A stretch of DNA of 64,000 nucleotides, from assembly GCF_028421645.1 (NCBI RefSeq), contig NZ_CP116888.1, positions 62,001 to 126,000 of the forward strand. The letters are read 5' to 3'. The notes below the pieces were generated by a model. It worked only from the letters and a program-made list of their open reading frames with translations. It ran no database searches and was not told the origin of the DNA. Origin of the DNA: Aneurinibacillus sp. Ricciae_BoGa-3 (GTDB taxonomy: Bacteria > Bacillota > Bacilli > Aneurinibacillales > Aneurinibacillaceae). The translations under genes and the position numbers were made by a program. Shown one piece after another: positions 1-8,390 of the stretch (position 1 is the first letter of the stretch; every line of letters starts with the position of its first letter).

Positions 1-421
1 TAACCAAATTCAACATAGCGACCAATACAAATGCTTCTACAAAATGAAACGGCTTTAGTTCCTTCATTTCAAGTAAAATCGAGTGAAAATCGACCGATGA
101 AAACAATAGTATTACAGCCACTAAAGTTGGCAACGCTCCCGCTATCAATATAAAAAATTTTTGTATATTGTTTATGTGTGGAGCAGAAGCATCCCAATTC
201 ACTTCGCCGTGATAAAACTTGACGCCAATCGATAACTTTTTGAATCGAATAATTTCTCTTCCCATTCCAATACTTATCTTATTAATTTTGCCTTTAAATA
301 AAGCAATGACGAAAGCATGTCCCATTTCATGTATAGTAATGACAAAGAGACAGGATACAATCAATCTTGACCAGTCAGTTGAAATTAATAAAGCTCCTGT
401 CTTTAAAAAGTCAAATAACAT
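1..421 (-). CDS. M50 (site-2) family membrane metalloprotease, partial
   Basis: The gene runs off the left edge; 140 N-terminal residues are visible. A hydrophobic segment ends in the zinc-binding motif HEMGH (residues 31-35), the HExxH of intramembrane site-2 proteases, where the two His bind zinc and Glu is the base. A further membrane segment (AGALPTLVAVILLF) follows near residue 93. The start ATG at 421 is preceded by a GGTGGG ribosome site. The second motif (NxxPxxxxDG) would lie outside the window, so catalytic completeness is unknown. Family is clear; substrate unknown. Confidence 0.8.
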   Translation of the reverse strand, partial: MLFDFLKTGALLISTDWSRLIVSCLFVITIHEMGHAFVIALFKGKINKISIGMGREIIRFKKLSIGVKFYHGEVNWDASAPHINNIQKFFILIAGALPTLVAVILLFSSVDFHSILLEMKELKPFHFVEAFVLVAMLNLV

Positions 422-471
422 ATATTCCCACCCTTTATATTTATGTCTTTAGCTTGCATTATACTTTTTTC

Positions 472-738
472 TTACTCACACTTAAGACGTGTCCCATTCT
501 TTTGACTTAATTTGAAACCTACGGCAACACCATCCATAAAGTTTTGGGCGGTAGCATAATCTTCAAATTCCTTAACTGTCTGGTTGTTATAGACAACCGC
601 ATAACGCTCTGCCCAATCTAGTTTGCAAAAGAATTTGTATAGGCTGACTCCGTCTACATCATAGAGAACCGTCCATTTTTCTGAATAATAATCAGTTGTA
701 AACTGTTCTTGCCCCATATAATCTGTACGAATGACCAT
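472..738 (-). CDS. Unknown 88-aa protein
   Basis: Not recognised. Soluble and rich in aromatic residues, with no membrane segment or metal motif. The start has a GGAAGGAA-type ribosome site upstream. It lies between the partial M50 protease and a 147-aa unknown gene on the same strand, and a hairpin at 769-804 separates it from that gene, so it is probably transcribed on its own. Confidence 0.6.
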   Translation of the reverse strand: MVIRTDYMGQEQFTTDYYSEKWTVLYDVDGVSLYKFFCKLDWAERYAVVYNNQTVKEFEDYATAQNFMDGVAVGFKLSQKNGTRLKCE

Positions 739-768
739 GATATTTCTTCCTTCCCGTTGTCAATTTTA

Positions 769-804
769 AAAAGAAGAGAACAATAAAATTGCCTCTTCTT
801 CTCC
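769..804 (-). terminator. Terminator after 815-1258
   Basis: On the minus strand, AAGAAGAG pairs with CTCTTCTT across a short loop and is followed by a T-rich tail. It sits just after the stop of the 147-aa gene. Confidence 0.6.
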
Positions 805-814
805 TTATTTATTG

Positions 815-1258
815 CTAGTTTCTTTCGGAAACATATTCATAAGGCATAGCTTTGATGTGTATGCTTAATTGCTTACCGTACCCTTCTACTCGATGAAGCT
901 GACGGCTATCAATAACCAGGAGTTTCTGTTCCTCTTTGTAAAGAACAAATCCGATATTCTCAACTAAGAGAAACTCTTTTAACCTATCGACATGTTCGGT
1001 AGGTACTTCAATCACCAAAAAATCCTCGTATTGGACATAAGAAGTATCATATGCCTCATAGTTATCAATGAGTTTTTTCAATGTGTCCGAGTTTCCTTTA
1101 AATGTCCCATAGTGATTACCGTAACCTAATGCCAGTAGTTCTTTTAATGTCTTTTTAGAAAACCAGGTACTACAATTTGAGAAATCCATTCCTCTGAAAA
1201 CGGCATACTTGATTTCTTCTTCCTCTAAAGCGTTTGGATGTTTTAGGTATTCTCCCAT
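815..1258 (-). CDS. Unknown 147-aa protein
   Basis: Not recognised. Mixed alpha/beta composition with a charged N-terminus (NALEEEEIKYAVFRG) and no membrane segment. It is followed by a rho-independent terminator at 769-804, and a TATAAT-like box at about 1320-1326 lies upstream, so it looks like a single-gene unit. Confidence 0.65.
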   Translation of the reverse strand: MGEYLKHPNALEEEEIKYAVFRGMDFSNCSTWFSKKTLKELLALGYGNHYGTFKGNSDTLKKLIDNYEAYDTSYVQYEDFLVIEVPTEHVDRLKEFLLVENIGFVLYKEEQKLLVIDSRQLHRVEGYGKQLSIHIKAMPYEYVSERN

Positions 1259-1354
1259 TATTGATTCCTGCCTTCCTTATCATCTGATGACTTGCATCGC
1301 CTGTATTTTGTAAACTCATATATTATAGAAAAACCCTAAAGAATTATTAGTTTG

Positions 1355-1384
1355 CAAAAAAAAAAGAGGCTTTCACACCTCTTT
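1355..1384 (-). terminator. Terminator after 1394-1609
   Basis: AAGAGG/CCTCTT hairpin followed by ten T residues on the minus strand, directly after the coiled-coil gene stop. A strong rho-independent terminator. Confidence 0.8.
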
Positions 1385-1393
1385 ATCCTTTCG

Positions 1394-1609
1394 TTAGGCT
1401 ACAATCGCTTCCCCAATTTCTTTCTCAAACGACTGTTCCAACATAATCCGTTCAAAGCATTTTTCAGCCCTGATTTTTTGTAGCTCTTTGATTTCCTTCG
1501 ATTTATCGATTTTGTTTATCTTCACTTCAAGTTCTAATACCTCTTGTTGCAAACGAAGAATTTCATCTTCTTTCTTTAATTTTTCAATACGTAATAGGCA
1601 CTCGTTCAT
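1394..1609 (-). CDS. Small coiled-coil protein
   Basis: A 71-aa protein, almost entirely Leu/Ile/Glu/Lys heptads (residues 5-62), predicted as one long coiled coil with no catalytic motif. The start follows GGGAGGTATTGAT, a well-spaced ribosome site. It could be a scaffold or a DNA-associated accessory protein; no function can be assigned. Confidence 0.65.
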   Translation of the reverse strand: MNECLLRIEKLKKEDEILRLQQEVLELEVKINKIDKSKEIKELQKIRAEKCFERIMLEQSFEKEIGEAIVA

Positions 1610-1786
1610 ATCAATACCTCCCGAATTTATCCCTGATAGGAATCCAATTTCTGATTGTTAATGTATTGTACAGAGAACGGACAGTGTTTATTCAAAATAA
1701 CGAAAAACCAAAGCAAATCCTTGAAAAATTTTTGTAAATAATATGCAATTCTCCTTTATGCCAAACGTCTCTAATAAAACAAAGAG

Positions 1787-1816
1787 AAAGACTGGTTTAA
1801 CATAGCCAGTCTTTTT
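1787..1816 (+). terminator. Orphan plus-strand terminator
   Basis: AAAGACTGG/CCAGTCTTT hairpin followed by T residues. No plus-strand coding gene precedes it within 170 bases, so it may end a small RNA from 1,620-1,790. The rest of the 1,610-1,979 gap shows nothing else convincing. Confidence 0.5.
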
Positions 1817-1979
1817 GCTATCAATAAGGTTCCATTATGGCTATTACATACTCGTTATAAACAACTTATCCGCTGTATAAAATAGTAAATCATTTCAATA
1901 AATAAAGGCGTTTTATCAAACATATTTGTGAGAAAAGAGGAATTTACTTAAGAAGAACAATCAACAGGTTATATATGTA

Positions 1980-2186
1980 ATGACATGGAATGAGGATAAT
2001 TTGGTTTCAGAATCCATGAATATAGAGGCTTCACATGACGAAGAAGCGATTCGGACTGCCAATCAACTGATTAGTGAAAAATTCGTAGCTTCCTGGTTCT
2101 TAGACAAAGTAACCGTGAAACCTTTTGCTTTCGGTTTGTTAGCACAACGAACGGTAACTACACTCGATTATCAAGAAGCATTATAG
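1980..2186 (+). CDS. Unknown 68-aa protein
   Basis: Not recognised. The frame is open for 15 codons upstream of the ATG without a good start or ribosome site, so the N-terminus is uncertain. Protein-like composition (region NQLISEKFVASWFLDKV) and a strong terminator 30 bases after the stop support a transcribed gene. It may be a shortened relic of a longer one. Confidence 0.4.
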   Translation: MTWNEDNLVSESMNIEASHDEEAIRTANQLISEKFVASWFLDKVTVKPFAFGLLAQRTVTTLDYQEAL

Positions 2187-2214
2187 GATTTGGGGAATTT
2201 CCTAACAGCACAAG

Positions 2215-2243
2215 AACACAGGTAAATTCACCTGTGTTTTTTT
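2215..2243 (+). terminator. Terminator after 1980-2186
   Basis: ACACAGGT/ACCTGTGT hairpin with a 6-base loop and a run of seven T on the plus strand; a textbook rho-independent terminator. Confidence 0.85.
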
Positions 2244-2278
2244 CGTTGTTTCTTCCTTTCCTAACAAGCTAAACCCAT

Positions 2279-2312
2279 CAAAAAAAGGAACCAACCAGAA
2301 GTTGATTCCTAA
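2279..2312 (-). terminator. Terminator after coupling ATPase
   Basis: AGGAATCAAC pairs imperfectly with GTTGGTTCCT on the minus strand, followed by seven T, about 20 bases after the ATPase stop. Confidence 0.7.
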
Positions 2313-2330
2313 TTCCATACGGTTCGTTTT

Positions 2331-3563
2331 CTAACTCAATTGCAATTCTTTTTCATATCGCTTGCTTCTTCTTGCTATAAATTCTTGTTCTTCTTTTGTA
2401 AGCGGAATCGCTTCTGCTTTGCCTAATACCCTATCGCTTTGAACACGATTGTCTAGAAAAAGAAAGAGTTCACCTAGTTGCATCTTTTTCACTATCTCAG
2501 CACGGTTTATATCCAACAGGAATCGGCTCACCTCTTCCAAATCCCTACCTTGTAGAAATGGCATTAAAATATGGTTTCTTACATTGGACAAAAGGGTTGG
2601 TATTTGCGCATAACTTTGCGTTCCAGCCACAAGCGCAACCTTGTATTTTCGACACACACGCATGAAGTTTTCTGCAATTTTATCAATACGAGCGGCTTCA
2701 TCTACATATAAGAAATTTGGAGTGACCTTATTCGTTTGCTTTATAACCGCTTCTTGATACGACAGGAATAGAAGTTGCATCAAAAGTTCTCCTGCATCAC
2801 CCTTACGATAGCTTTGAGAATCAATAATTACAACATCTTTTCGTTGAATATGCTGAGAGAAGTCAAGTTCAACTCGGTCTGTATCAGGTGTTTCAATCAA
2901 CATGTCATACACGTCACTATCGGTTAAAAGCTTTGAAAAAAGAATCCGAACGTTTATGCCATAAAGAAAGGTTTCTCCCTTTTCATGAAAGTATTCATTT
3001 AAGAACCAGGATTGGATAATAGTTGCTTCTTGTGGGTCTTTTTTGTTTGTGGTTACACGAGTAAACTCCACCACTTTTTTTCTACCCACACCTCCTGTAT
3101 TTTGAATAAAATGTAGCAAATCATTTAAGGTTACGTTATCCCCGTGAAGCCGTTTTAACACTTTAACAGCGTTCGAAATTAAGAGTTTGCCCATTGACTT
3201 AAAGAGTTCATCGCTATCCTTATAATAGCTCGAAAATAATGCTTGAAGTAAGTTAATGACTTTTTCTTCTGTTCCCTTCATGGGGTTAAATTTCACTATA
3301 TTTCCGAACGGATTAATATACACGATTTTTCTTCGATTACTTTTTGCTAATGCATAAGCTTTTATTGCTAAATCCCCTACGTTATCAAAGATAGTGACGC
3401 CCCTTTTGTTTTCAATATCTTGCTTTATCATCGGTAATAACACAGAATATGTTTTTCCAGAACCAGCAGGACCTACCACGATGGTGTTTAAAAAGCGACT
3501 ATTCTCCTCTAAATAAATTTCTTCCCCTTCATATCTTCTAGCAATTAAAATCGGTTTTTCCAT
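2331..3563 (-). CDS. VirD4/TraG-family coupling ATPase
   Basis: A 410-aa P-loop ATPase. The Walker A motif GPAGSGKT is at residues 31-38 and the Walker B motif NFLYVDEA at 283-290, followed by a TQSYAQI segment near 328-334 typical of TraG/TraD/VirD4 proteins. In the family this enzyme docks DNA-relaxase complexes onto a secretion channel and pumps DNA. The usual N-terminal membrane anchor (100-200 aa) is absent, so this form would be soluble. No relaxase or channel genes lie nearby. The start follows AAGGAGGAA. The promoter region carries the shared TTGACTATAAAC element at 3596-3607. Confidence 0.8.
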   Translation of the reverse strand: MEKPILIARRYEGEEIYLEENSRFLNTIVVGPAGSGKTYSVLLPMIKQDIENKRGVTIFDNVGDLAIKAYALAKSNRRKIVYINPFGNIVKFNPMKGTEEKVINLLQALFSSYYKDSDELFKSMGKLLISNAVKVLKRLHGDNVTLNDLLHFIQNTGGVGRKKVVEFTRVTTNKKDPQEATIIQSWFLNEYFHEKGETFLYGINVRILFSKLLTDSDVYDMLIETPDTDRVELDFSQHIQRKDVVIIDSQSYRKGDAGELLMQLLFLSYQEAVIKQTNKVTPNFLYVDEAARIDKIAENFMRVCRKYKVALVAGTQSYAQIPTLLSNVRNHILMPFLQGRDLEEVSRFLLDINRAEIVKKMQLGELFLFLDNRVQSDRVLGKAEAIPLTKEEQEFIARRSKRYEKELQLS

Positions 3564-3595
3564 AAAAAAATTCCTCCTTATTCCCTTTTAATTTT

Positions 3596-3607
3596 GTTTA
3601 TAGTCAA
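3596..3607 (-). promoter_or_regulatory. TTGACTATAAAC promoter element
   Basis: Copy of the class 2 element, 33 bases upstream of the coupling ATPase start. TTGACT can serve as a -35, but the -10 at 17 bases (GGAATA) is poor. Alternatively TTGTAG-N17-TATATT lies just upstream and the element overlaps the transcription start as an operator. Confidence 0.45.
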
Positions 3608-3950
3608 TATATAACGGTTAGGTGTATTCTACAAGGTTAATCGTGTCGAACCATGTTCTAGCATTTGAACTTTGGTTCTAGAATAAGGAAGTTTTGTCCT
3701 GAAAAAGCCAATAGTTGTCTTGAAAGACTTATGTCCCTCCATAAGCAACAACGAATTTCATAAAGAATCTTTCTTTTCGTGTTGTCTATAATAGTAAAAA
3801 TCAATGATTCAGGTGTTCTATAGTTGAAACGCATGCAACAGGAACATTCAGAAGTAAAAGGTTTGAACCAACAAGTGCAAGGTAACTTTAAGCTCAAGGT
3901 TCTTTGTAAACACCAAAAAGAATAATTTATATACTAGGGAGGAAATAACA

Positions 3951-4319
3951 ATGGCAACATTTATTGAACAAGCACTTAAAACGGTTTTAGAAGGTAAATT
4001 CGATGTAGCGGAGCATAAAATTGGACGTTATCATGTGTGGATGAAATGGGATGGCTATTCGGCTATGGTAGACATCACCTACCTTACCGAAGATGGACAA
4101 CATGATTTTACAATCTGTCAGTGGGATTCACTTGATAAGCGAATTGCATTGCCTGATGAAGATAACTTACATGGAACGAATCGTGAAAAAGTAAACATGG
4201 CAATACAAGCGATTCAATTATTGGGTTATCAATTGAATCAAATTTGTTTATATGCAAGTAAATTTGGGCATTCAGCATACGAGGATGTTACAGATGAATT
4301 TATTAAGCTAATTGCATAA
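3951..4319 (+). CDS. Unknown 122-aa protein
   Basis: Not recognised. Soluble, starting FIEQALKTVLEGKF, with a beta-rich middle. The start has a clear GGGAGGAAATAAC site. A TATAAT box about 165 bases upstream may be the promoter. The 338-base gap before it (3,613-3,950) otherwise holds no convincing gene. A terminator follows at 4341-4370. Confidence 0.7.
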   Translation: MATFIEQALKTVLEGKFDVAEHKIGRYHVWMKWDGYSAMVDITYLTEDGQHDFTICQWDSLDKRIALPDEDNLHGTNREKVNMAIQAIQLLGYQLNQICLYASKFGHSAYEDVTDEFIKLIA

Positions 4320-4340
4320 AAAAGGTGAAAGCAAAAGCTG

Positions 4341-4370
4341 AGACACAGATTTTTTCTGTGTCTTTTCTTT
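4341..4370 (+). terminator. Terminator after 3951-4319
   Basis: AGACACAG/CTGTGTCT hairpin with a T-rich loop and TTTTC tail on the plus strand. Confidence 0.8.
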
Positions 4371-4390
4371 CTCTAAACCGAACATACATT

Positions 4391-4430
4391 CATGTTTTTT
4401 GTTTTAGAACATGGATAGCTTTGGTATAAT
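4391..4430 (+). promoter_or_regulatory. Recombinase promoter with inverted repeat
   Basis: Extended -10 TGGTATAAT (TATAAT at 4425-4430), 31 bases before the recombinase start. Upstream, CATGTT (4391-4396) and AACATG (4408-4413) form an inverted repeat overlapping the -35 region, a plausible operator. Confidence 0.5.
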
Positions 4431-4461
4431 GAAACTAAGGCTTTTCATTGGGAGGTGTAGT

Positions 4462-5616
4462 ATGAAGGCTGATATTGAAGTGAAATTACAAGAAAATTTA
4501 CGTGATAAACTCTTGGGTCTTCCTGAGTTTGTGGTCGATTACATTTTTGATTTGGAATTCCGAAAAAAACAGATACGTACAAGGATTGAATATGCAAAAG
4601 ACCTTAGACTTTTTCTAGAATTCTTACATAAAGAAAGAATCGTATCCTGTGAAGAGATTAAAGACATTACCCCATCCGACTTGGATAAACTTAAAGCGAG
4701 GGATATCGGTAATTTTTTAAGTTATCTCACCTCTTATAAAAAAGAATTCATAACAAAGACAGGCAAGCATAAAATCCAGGTATTTACCAACTCAGATGTG
4801 GGAAAATCCAGAAAGATAGCCACCCTGCATGAATTTTTTAGTTATCTTTTGGAAGAAGAACTGATTCAAAAAGATGTCACCAAAAAAGTGGATGTGAAAG
4901 TCGATAAACAAGCCGTAATCAAAAATCGATTGACCCCTGAAGATATGCAGAAATTTTATAGCACCATACTTGATGATTTAAATATCCAAAACAAGCGTAT
5001 GGAGATTTTCCATCAAAAAGTGAAGTTTCGAGATTACATCATTGTTCTTCTACTCTCTTATACAGGGATACGCATATCTGAATTGGTGCAACTCGACATC
5101 GATGACATTGGAATCAATGAAAAAGTAATGATTGTGGTACGAAAAGGTGGCAAACAGGAAAAATTAACGCTTCCTGAACGGGTTATGGAAGACATTGCGG
5201 GTTACATTCAACAACGAAAAGCTCTAGAATACGACACGAAAGCCATGTTTATCTCCTTACATAAGAAACGGATTGACCCGAAAACGATTCGAGCCATGTT
5301 GGATAAGTATAGAATACGGGCTGGCATTGAAATGAAGGTTACACCCCATGTATTTAGACGAACGTTTGGCACAGAACACTACAACCGCTATCGAGACATG
5401 TATTTAACCGCTCAAATCATGGGACATAACTCTGCTGAAACCACTCGTAAGTTCTATGCTGACCCTGCGGAAGAACGACGGTCAAAATCCATGCAGGAGT
5501 TTGATTATAAACAGGATGGAAACGAAGAATCCTCTGTTTCCGTGAGCGTAGAGAAATTACAGAAAATCGCTAAACTCACAGGTGTAAGTATTGAGGACTT
5601 GTTAAAAGCTACCTAA
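4462..5616 (+). CDS. Tyrosine recombinase/integrase
   Basis: A 384-aa phage-integrase family protein. Residues about 20-130 form the core-binding (SAM-like) domain. The catalytic set is intact: Arg204 (TGIRISEL), Lys228 (RKGGK), His296 and Arg299 (HVFRR), His322 (IMGHNSAETT) and nucleophile Tyr332. A C-terminal tail (LQKIAKLTGVSIEDLLKA) is an extra short helical domain. I start at ATG 4462 because TGGGAGGTGTAGT precedes it, rather than at an in-frame ATG 17 codons upstream with no ribosome site. It probably performs multimer resolution or integration of this element; the palindromes right after the gene are candidate sites. Confidence 0.9.
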   Translation: MKADIEVKLQENLRDKLLGLPEFVVDYIFDLEFRKKQIRTRIEYAKDLRLFLEFLHKERIVSCEEIKDITPSDLDKLKARDIGNFLSYLTSYKKEFITKTGKHKIQVFTNSDVGKSRKIATLHEFFSYLLEEELIQKDVTKKVDVKVDKQAVIKNRLTPEDMQKFYSTILDDLNIQNKRMEIFHQKVKFRDYIIVLLLSYTGIRISELVQLDIDDIGINEKVMIVVRKGGKQEKLTLPERVMEDIAGYIQQRKALEYDTKAMFISLHKKRIDPKTIRAMLDKYRIRAGIEMKVTPHVFRRTFGTEHYNRYRDMYLTAQIMGHNSAETTRKFYADPAEERRSKSMQEFDYKQDGNEESSVSVSVEKLQKIAKLTGVSIEDLLKAT

Positions 5617-5673
5617 CTTATAAAACTAACTTCTCTAGCATAAATTAAGAGTGAACGGTTTCCCGATATGAAG

Positions 5674-5730
5674 ACCATGCGTGGTTCGTATACGAATGGA
5701 AACTCCCTGATTTCCTTGCGAGGATATCAG
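5674..5730. repeat. Palindrome cluster after the recombinase gene
   Basis: Three palindromes in 57 bases: ACCATGCGTGGT (5674-5685), the perfect TTCGTATACGAA (5685-5696) and a CTGAT...ATCAG hairpin with TCCT/AGGA arms (5707-5730). Placement directly after the recombinase suggests a recombination core or res site. This is inferred from position and symmetry only. Confidence 0.45.
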
Positions 5731-5740
5731 TATAAATTAG

Positions 5741-5776
5741 AAAAACCAGGACGACATGACTTGTCCTGGTTTTTTG
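5741..5776 (+). terminator. Recombinase terminator
   Basis: AAAACCAGGAC and GTCCTGGTTTT pair around a short loop and are followed by T residues. The remaining gap (5,777-5,980) shows only a protein-like but start-less stretch near 5,875-5,985. Confidence 0.8.
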
Positions 5777-5980
5777 TTATACAGCAACCACCTAAACACA
5801 TTCTTTCTACAGCATGCTCGAAGCCTTCCACAAACGCTAGGTAAACCTCTTACGAAACCTAAGTCCTTCTGATTTGGAAAAGATATTTATTCACCCAGAT
5901 TCAGGTGAAGTTTCAGTAGGGAAGAATATAGGGATTTACGCTTGGCACGGTCGGTATCATCTTGCACCTATTACGGTTTT

Positions 5981-6370
5981 TTATTCCTCTTGGAGTAAAG
6001 CTTTTAGTATCTGTTTTGATTCCTCTGGTAGAATATGCAGTAAACGTCTAAGTCCCATCGAGCGTATCAAGCAGAGAGCTAAGGTATCTCTACCGATACC
6101 TTGGGAATCAAATGGGACGCCAGAATAAAATTCCCACTGACCATCTCCAGGAATAGCCTCCGAAAATTCTTCATACGACAACAACGAAGGCTCCGCTTTT
6201 GGAACAAGAGAATGTTTGTTCATTCCACCACTCTTCAACCTTCGTATCAATTCAATATCCAATCCAGTAGCTTTATGAATCACTTGTATGTCTACATCTT
6301 GCTCCAAGAGACTTTTTGCTACAGTATTTCGTACTTCTTCTCTTACCCCGTCAAGTATATGGTCATCCAT
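5981..6370 (-). CDS. Unknown 129-aa protein with N-terminal HTH-like motif
   Basis: Residues 15-47 ([20 protein letters not shown] then DIELIRRL) match the short helical repeat often found at the C-terminus of Rpn/PDDEXK transposase-like proteins and in small HTH regulators. The remainder ([20 protein letters not shown] and a Leu-rich tail) is not recognised. The start follows AGGAGGCTTTTCT. DNA-binding is a weak inference. Confidence 0.6.
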   Translation of the reverse strand: MDDHILDGVREEVRNTVAKSLLEQDVDIQVIHKATGLDIELIRRLKSGGMNKHSLVPKAEPSLLSYEEFSEAIPGDGQWEFYSGVPFDSQGIGRDTLALCLIRSMGLRRLLHILPEESKQILKALLQEE

Positions 6371-6477
6371 AGAAAAGCCTCCTGAATTTGAAAAAGCTAA
6401 AATTGTATCCAGGGATGCAAAGACTTACGTTTCCACCTTCTGTGGCAATCAGAGCATTCAAAAAATCAGATGGTTAT

Positions 6478-6606
6478 TCATGTTCGCTTCGCCAAAAGAG
6501 AAATGGCTTTATCTATTTTGCTTATGACCCCACTAAACCCCTTAACCACATTCACTTTCGTATGGGGTAAGTGTGTTTTTCGTTTTAACCCACGCTTTAA
6601 ACCCAT
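6478..6606 (-). CDS. Possible small basic protein (42 aa)
   Basis: Short open frame MGLKRGLKRKTHLPHT... preceded by GGTGG four bases before the ATG. Strongly basic, no motif. It follows a decayed gene and may itself be a remnant. Confidence 0.3.
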   Translation of the reverse strand: MGLKRGLKRKTHLPHTKVNVVKGFSGVISKIDKAISLLAKRT

Positions 6607-6630
6607 GCTACCACCAGTCCTTCCAATCAC

Positions 6631-6992
6631 TCACTCATTCACTAACAACGACTCTACCAATTCTGTTTTGAGAGCTTCCAGTTTTAATGATACATTTTCT
6701 TTATACCAAATGCATCTGATGGGCGAATGGTTGAAGAATGGAAAGCATTTCAGTCGCCTCCACTGGCTCCACTATTTCACCAGCTTCAATGGTAAACGAT
6801 TCATTTTGCTTTTCTATCAAGAATATCTTTCACGATGCATTGCAATCCGTCTTTATCTGTATAATTTTTCCCTTCGTTTTTTACCACTTTAATACGATTC
6901 GTTTGAATAAATTGTTCGTTTATTTCTTCCAATGTTAAATCAAAGTACGGAGACAATTTTTCTAGTGTATAAACAAAAGTTTCTTCACGCAT
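6631..6992 (-). pseudogene. Unknown gene broken by two frameshifts
   Basis: The first 63 codons (MREETFVYTLEKLSPYF...) have a strong ribosome site (GGGAGGAGGAAAAAGGTC). The frame then stops, but a coherent protein continues in a second frame (IEKQNESFTIEAGEIVEP...FAHQMHLV) and a third (YKENVSLKLEALKTEL...VNE) to a stop at 6631. Shifts lie near 6,825 and 6,699. Restored length is about 115 aa. Family not recognised. Decay or assembly indels are both possible. Confidence 0.55.
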
Positions 6993-7216
6993 GACCTTTT
7001 TCCTCCTCCCTTTTACTCACGAATGATATAATGACTTGAGTATACCAAAGAAGGAATAAATTTACAATATACCCAAACATACTGGAAAGTGTGTATTTTG
7101 CGAACTAAACATAATTAATTTATGGTAAACTACGACTGTTTTTTGATACCTATTCTGGTTTTATATTTACTTATTATGACGGTCAACAATGGATGAAAGA
7201 AATTGCTTATCAATAA

Positions 7217-7245
7217 AAAATGGAGGCATCGCCCCCACTATTTTT
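7217..7245 (-). terminator. Terminator after the glycosylase gene
   Basis: On the minus strand GGGGGC pairs with GCCTCC around GAT (one G.U pair), followed by ATTTTTT, immediately after the uracil-DNA glycosylase stop. Confidence 0.65.
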
Positions 7246-7249
7246 GCTT

Positions 7250-8011
7250 TCAATTTAAAATCCAACGAACTGTTTCTTTTGTCTCCTCAAAACAAGGACA
7301 TTCTAAAAAGTTTGAACCATTTCGATACCCACCGTTATCTCCGTTGGTGCAAGGATGTTTACTCATATAGAGATTCTGTTCATCTACATCCCATTTCTGC
7401 AGGTTCTTCGCATACTTTCTAGCGTCTCCCCATAAAAAATAGCGGATGTTTGGGTTGTTTACTGCCATGTATTTTAATAAGAGCAGGAAGAATGGCTTCC
7501 AAATCTTTAAGTGACTGCCTGCTTGTGCAAAACCGCCTACTTCACAAGTAAAAGCTGTATTTAAAAAAAGAACCCCTTGTTCCTCCCAATACGAAAAGGC
7601 TTTGTCTGGTGTAGGAATAGCAAAACTTCCCTCCTGTATCGCCTGTCTTACGTCCCCTATTCCCGCTCCCACTTCTCGTCCTGTATACACTTTGTGTATC
7701 AGTTTAATCACGTTTTTTAATGAGCTATTGACGCCTTTATCAAACCAAGATGTTACCCCGCTCACTTCAAAACTACGCCCTGTAGCGACACCTGGTTGCG
7801 GATAAGGGTCTTTTCCAAGTATGACGCAAGTGACAGTCTGTAAATCCACTGTAGCAAAACGTAGAACACGTTCAGTTTGCGGTGTATAGTTCTGTCCAAT
7901 CAGCGACTCGATTTTAACAAGCTCTTCCTGCACGTTCGGTTCAGAAAAGAATGCTTCCCACGATGGGTGTAACTTAATGTGTTTAAAAAATTGTGATGTC
8001 GTTAGAATCAT
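7250..8011 (-). CDS. Family-1-like uracil-DNA glycosylase, variant motifs
   Basis: A 253-aa protein matching family 1 uracil-DNA glycosylases, which remove uracil from DNA. The water-activating motif appears as GKDPYPQPGVATG (residues 66-78, catalytic Asp68) instead of the usual GQDPYHGPGQAHG. The uracil-recognising stretch FLNTAFT is at 149-155 (Asn151). The Leu-loop motif is HPC (His219) rather than HPSPLS. Key Asp, Asn and His are present, so activity is plausible, but the Tyr-His of motif A is Tyr-Pro. It could protect or edit the element's own DNA. It forms a likely unit with the 72-aa gene upstream. Confidence 0.8.
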   Translation of the reverse strand: MILTTSQFFKHIKLHPSWEAFFSEPNVQEELVKIESLIGQNYTPQTERVLRFATVDLQTVTCVILGKDPYPQPGVATGRSFEVSGVTSWFDKGVNSSLKNVIKLIHKVYTGREVGAGIGDVRQAIQEGSFAIPTPDKAFSYWEEQGVLFLNTAFTCEVGGFAQAGSHLKIWKPFFLLLLKYMAVNNPNIRYFLWGDARKYAKNLQKWDVDEQNLYMSKHPCTNGDNGGYRNGSNFLECPCFEETKETVRWILN

Positions 8012-8027
8012 AACCGTATACCCTCTC

Positions 8028-8246
8028 CTACCCTTTATTCAACAATGAATCGAGCAATTCTTGTAACGCCTCCATGTGGTCAAGATTCATCAATTGTTTG
8101 GTGACACTTAATACAGACCACTCTTTCGTTTGATGATTAAATTCTATAGACATAATGGGTTCTCCCCATTGATTTCTCTCATAATCTAAAAGAGAGTAGA
8201 TGGTCTCCCTGCTATTTCCACCTTGATTCTCAAATTTCATTTTCAT
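8028..8246 (-). CDS. Unknown 72-aa protein
   Basis: Not recognised. Starts MKMKFENQGGNSRE, ends in an amphipathic helix (HMEALQELLDSLL). A GGGGGA site precedes the ATG. The gene ends 16 bases before the glycosylase start, so the two are probably co-transcribed. Confidence 0.65.
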   Translation of the reverse strand: MKMKFENQGGNSRETIYSLLDYERNQWGEPIMSIEFNHQTKEWSVLSVTKQLMNLDHMEALQELLDSLLNKG

Positions 8247-8315
8247 TTGCTCTCTTCCCCCATCTTATCACTGAATCGATTGCGATGCGATATTCACCTC
8301 TAACCACTATTTATT

Positions 8316-8338
8316 GTTTATAGTCTATTCAAATGATA
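8316..8338 (+). promoter_or_regulatory. Divergent promoter region with class 2 element
   Basis: GTTTATAGTCTA at 8316-8327 is a copy of the TTGACTATAAAC element. On the plus strand TTGTTT (8315-8320) and TAATAT 17 bases on form a promoter for the membrane gene at 8391; the minus-strand orientation faces 8028-8246. Confidence 0.5.
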
Positions 8339-8390
8339 ATATAATACTAAAGTGAATGCAAAATTTATTTAAAAGAAAGGAGAAAGAAAA

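Noticed and set aside
3658..3897. Minus-strand Cys-rich frame of 79 codons
   Set aside because: No ribosome site, unlikely composition, and it lies over the promoter region of 3951-4319.
5874..6128. Plus-strand open frame of 84 codons ([20 protein letters not shown]...)
   Set aside because: No ribosome site, and its second half is antisense to the better supported gene 5981-6370; the first half may be a fossil of another gene.
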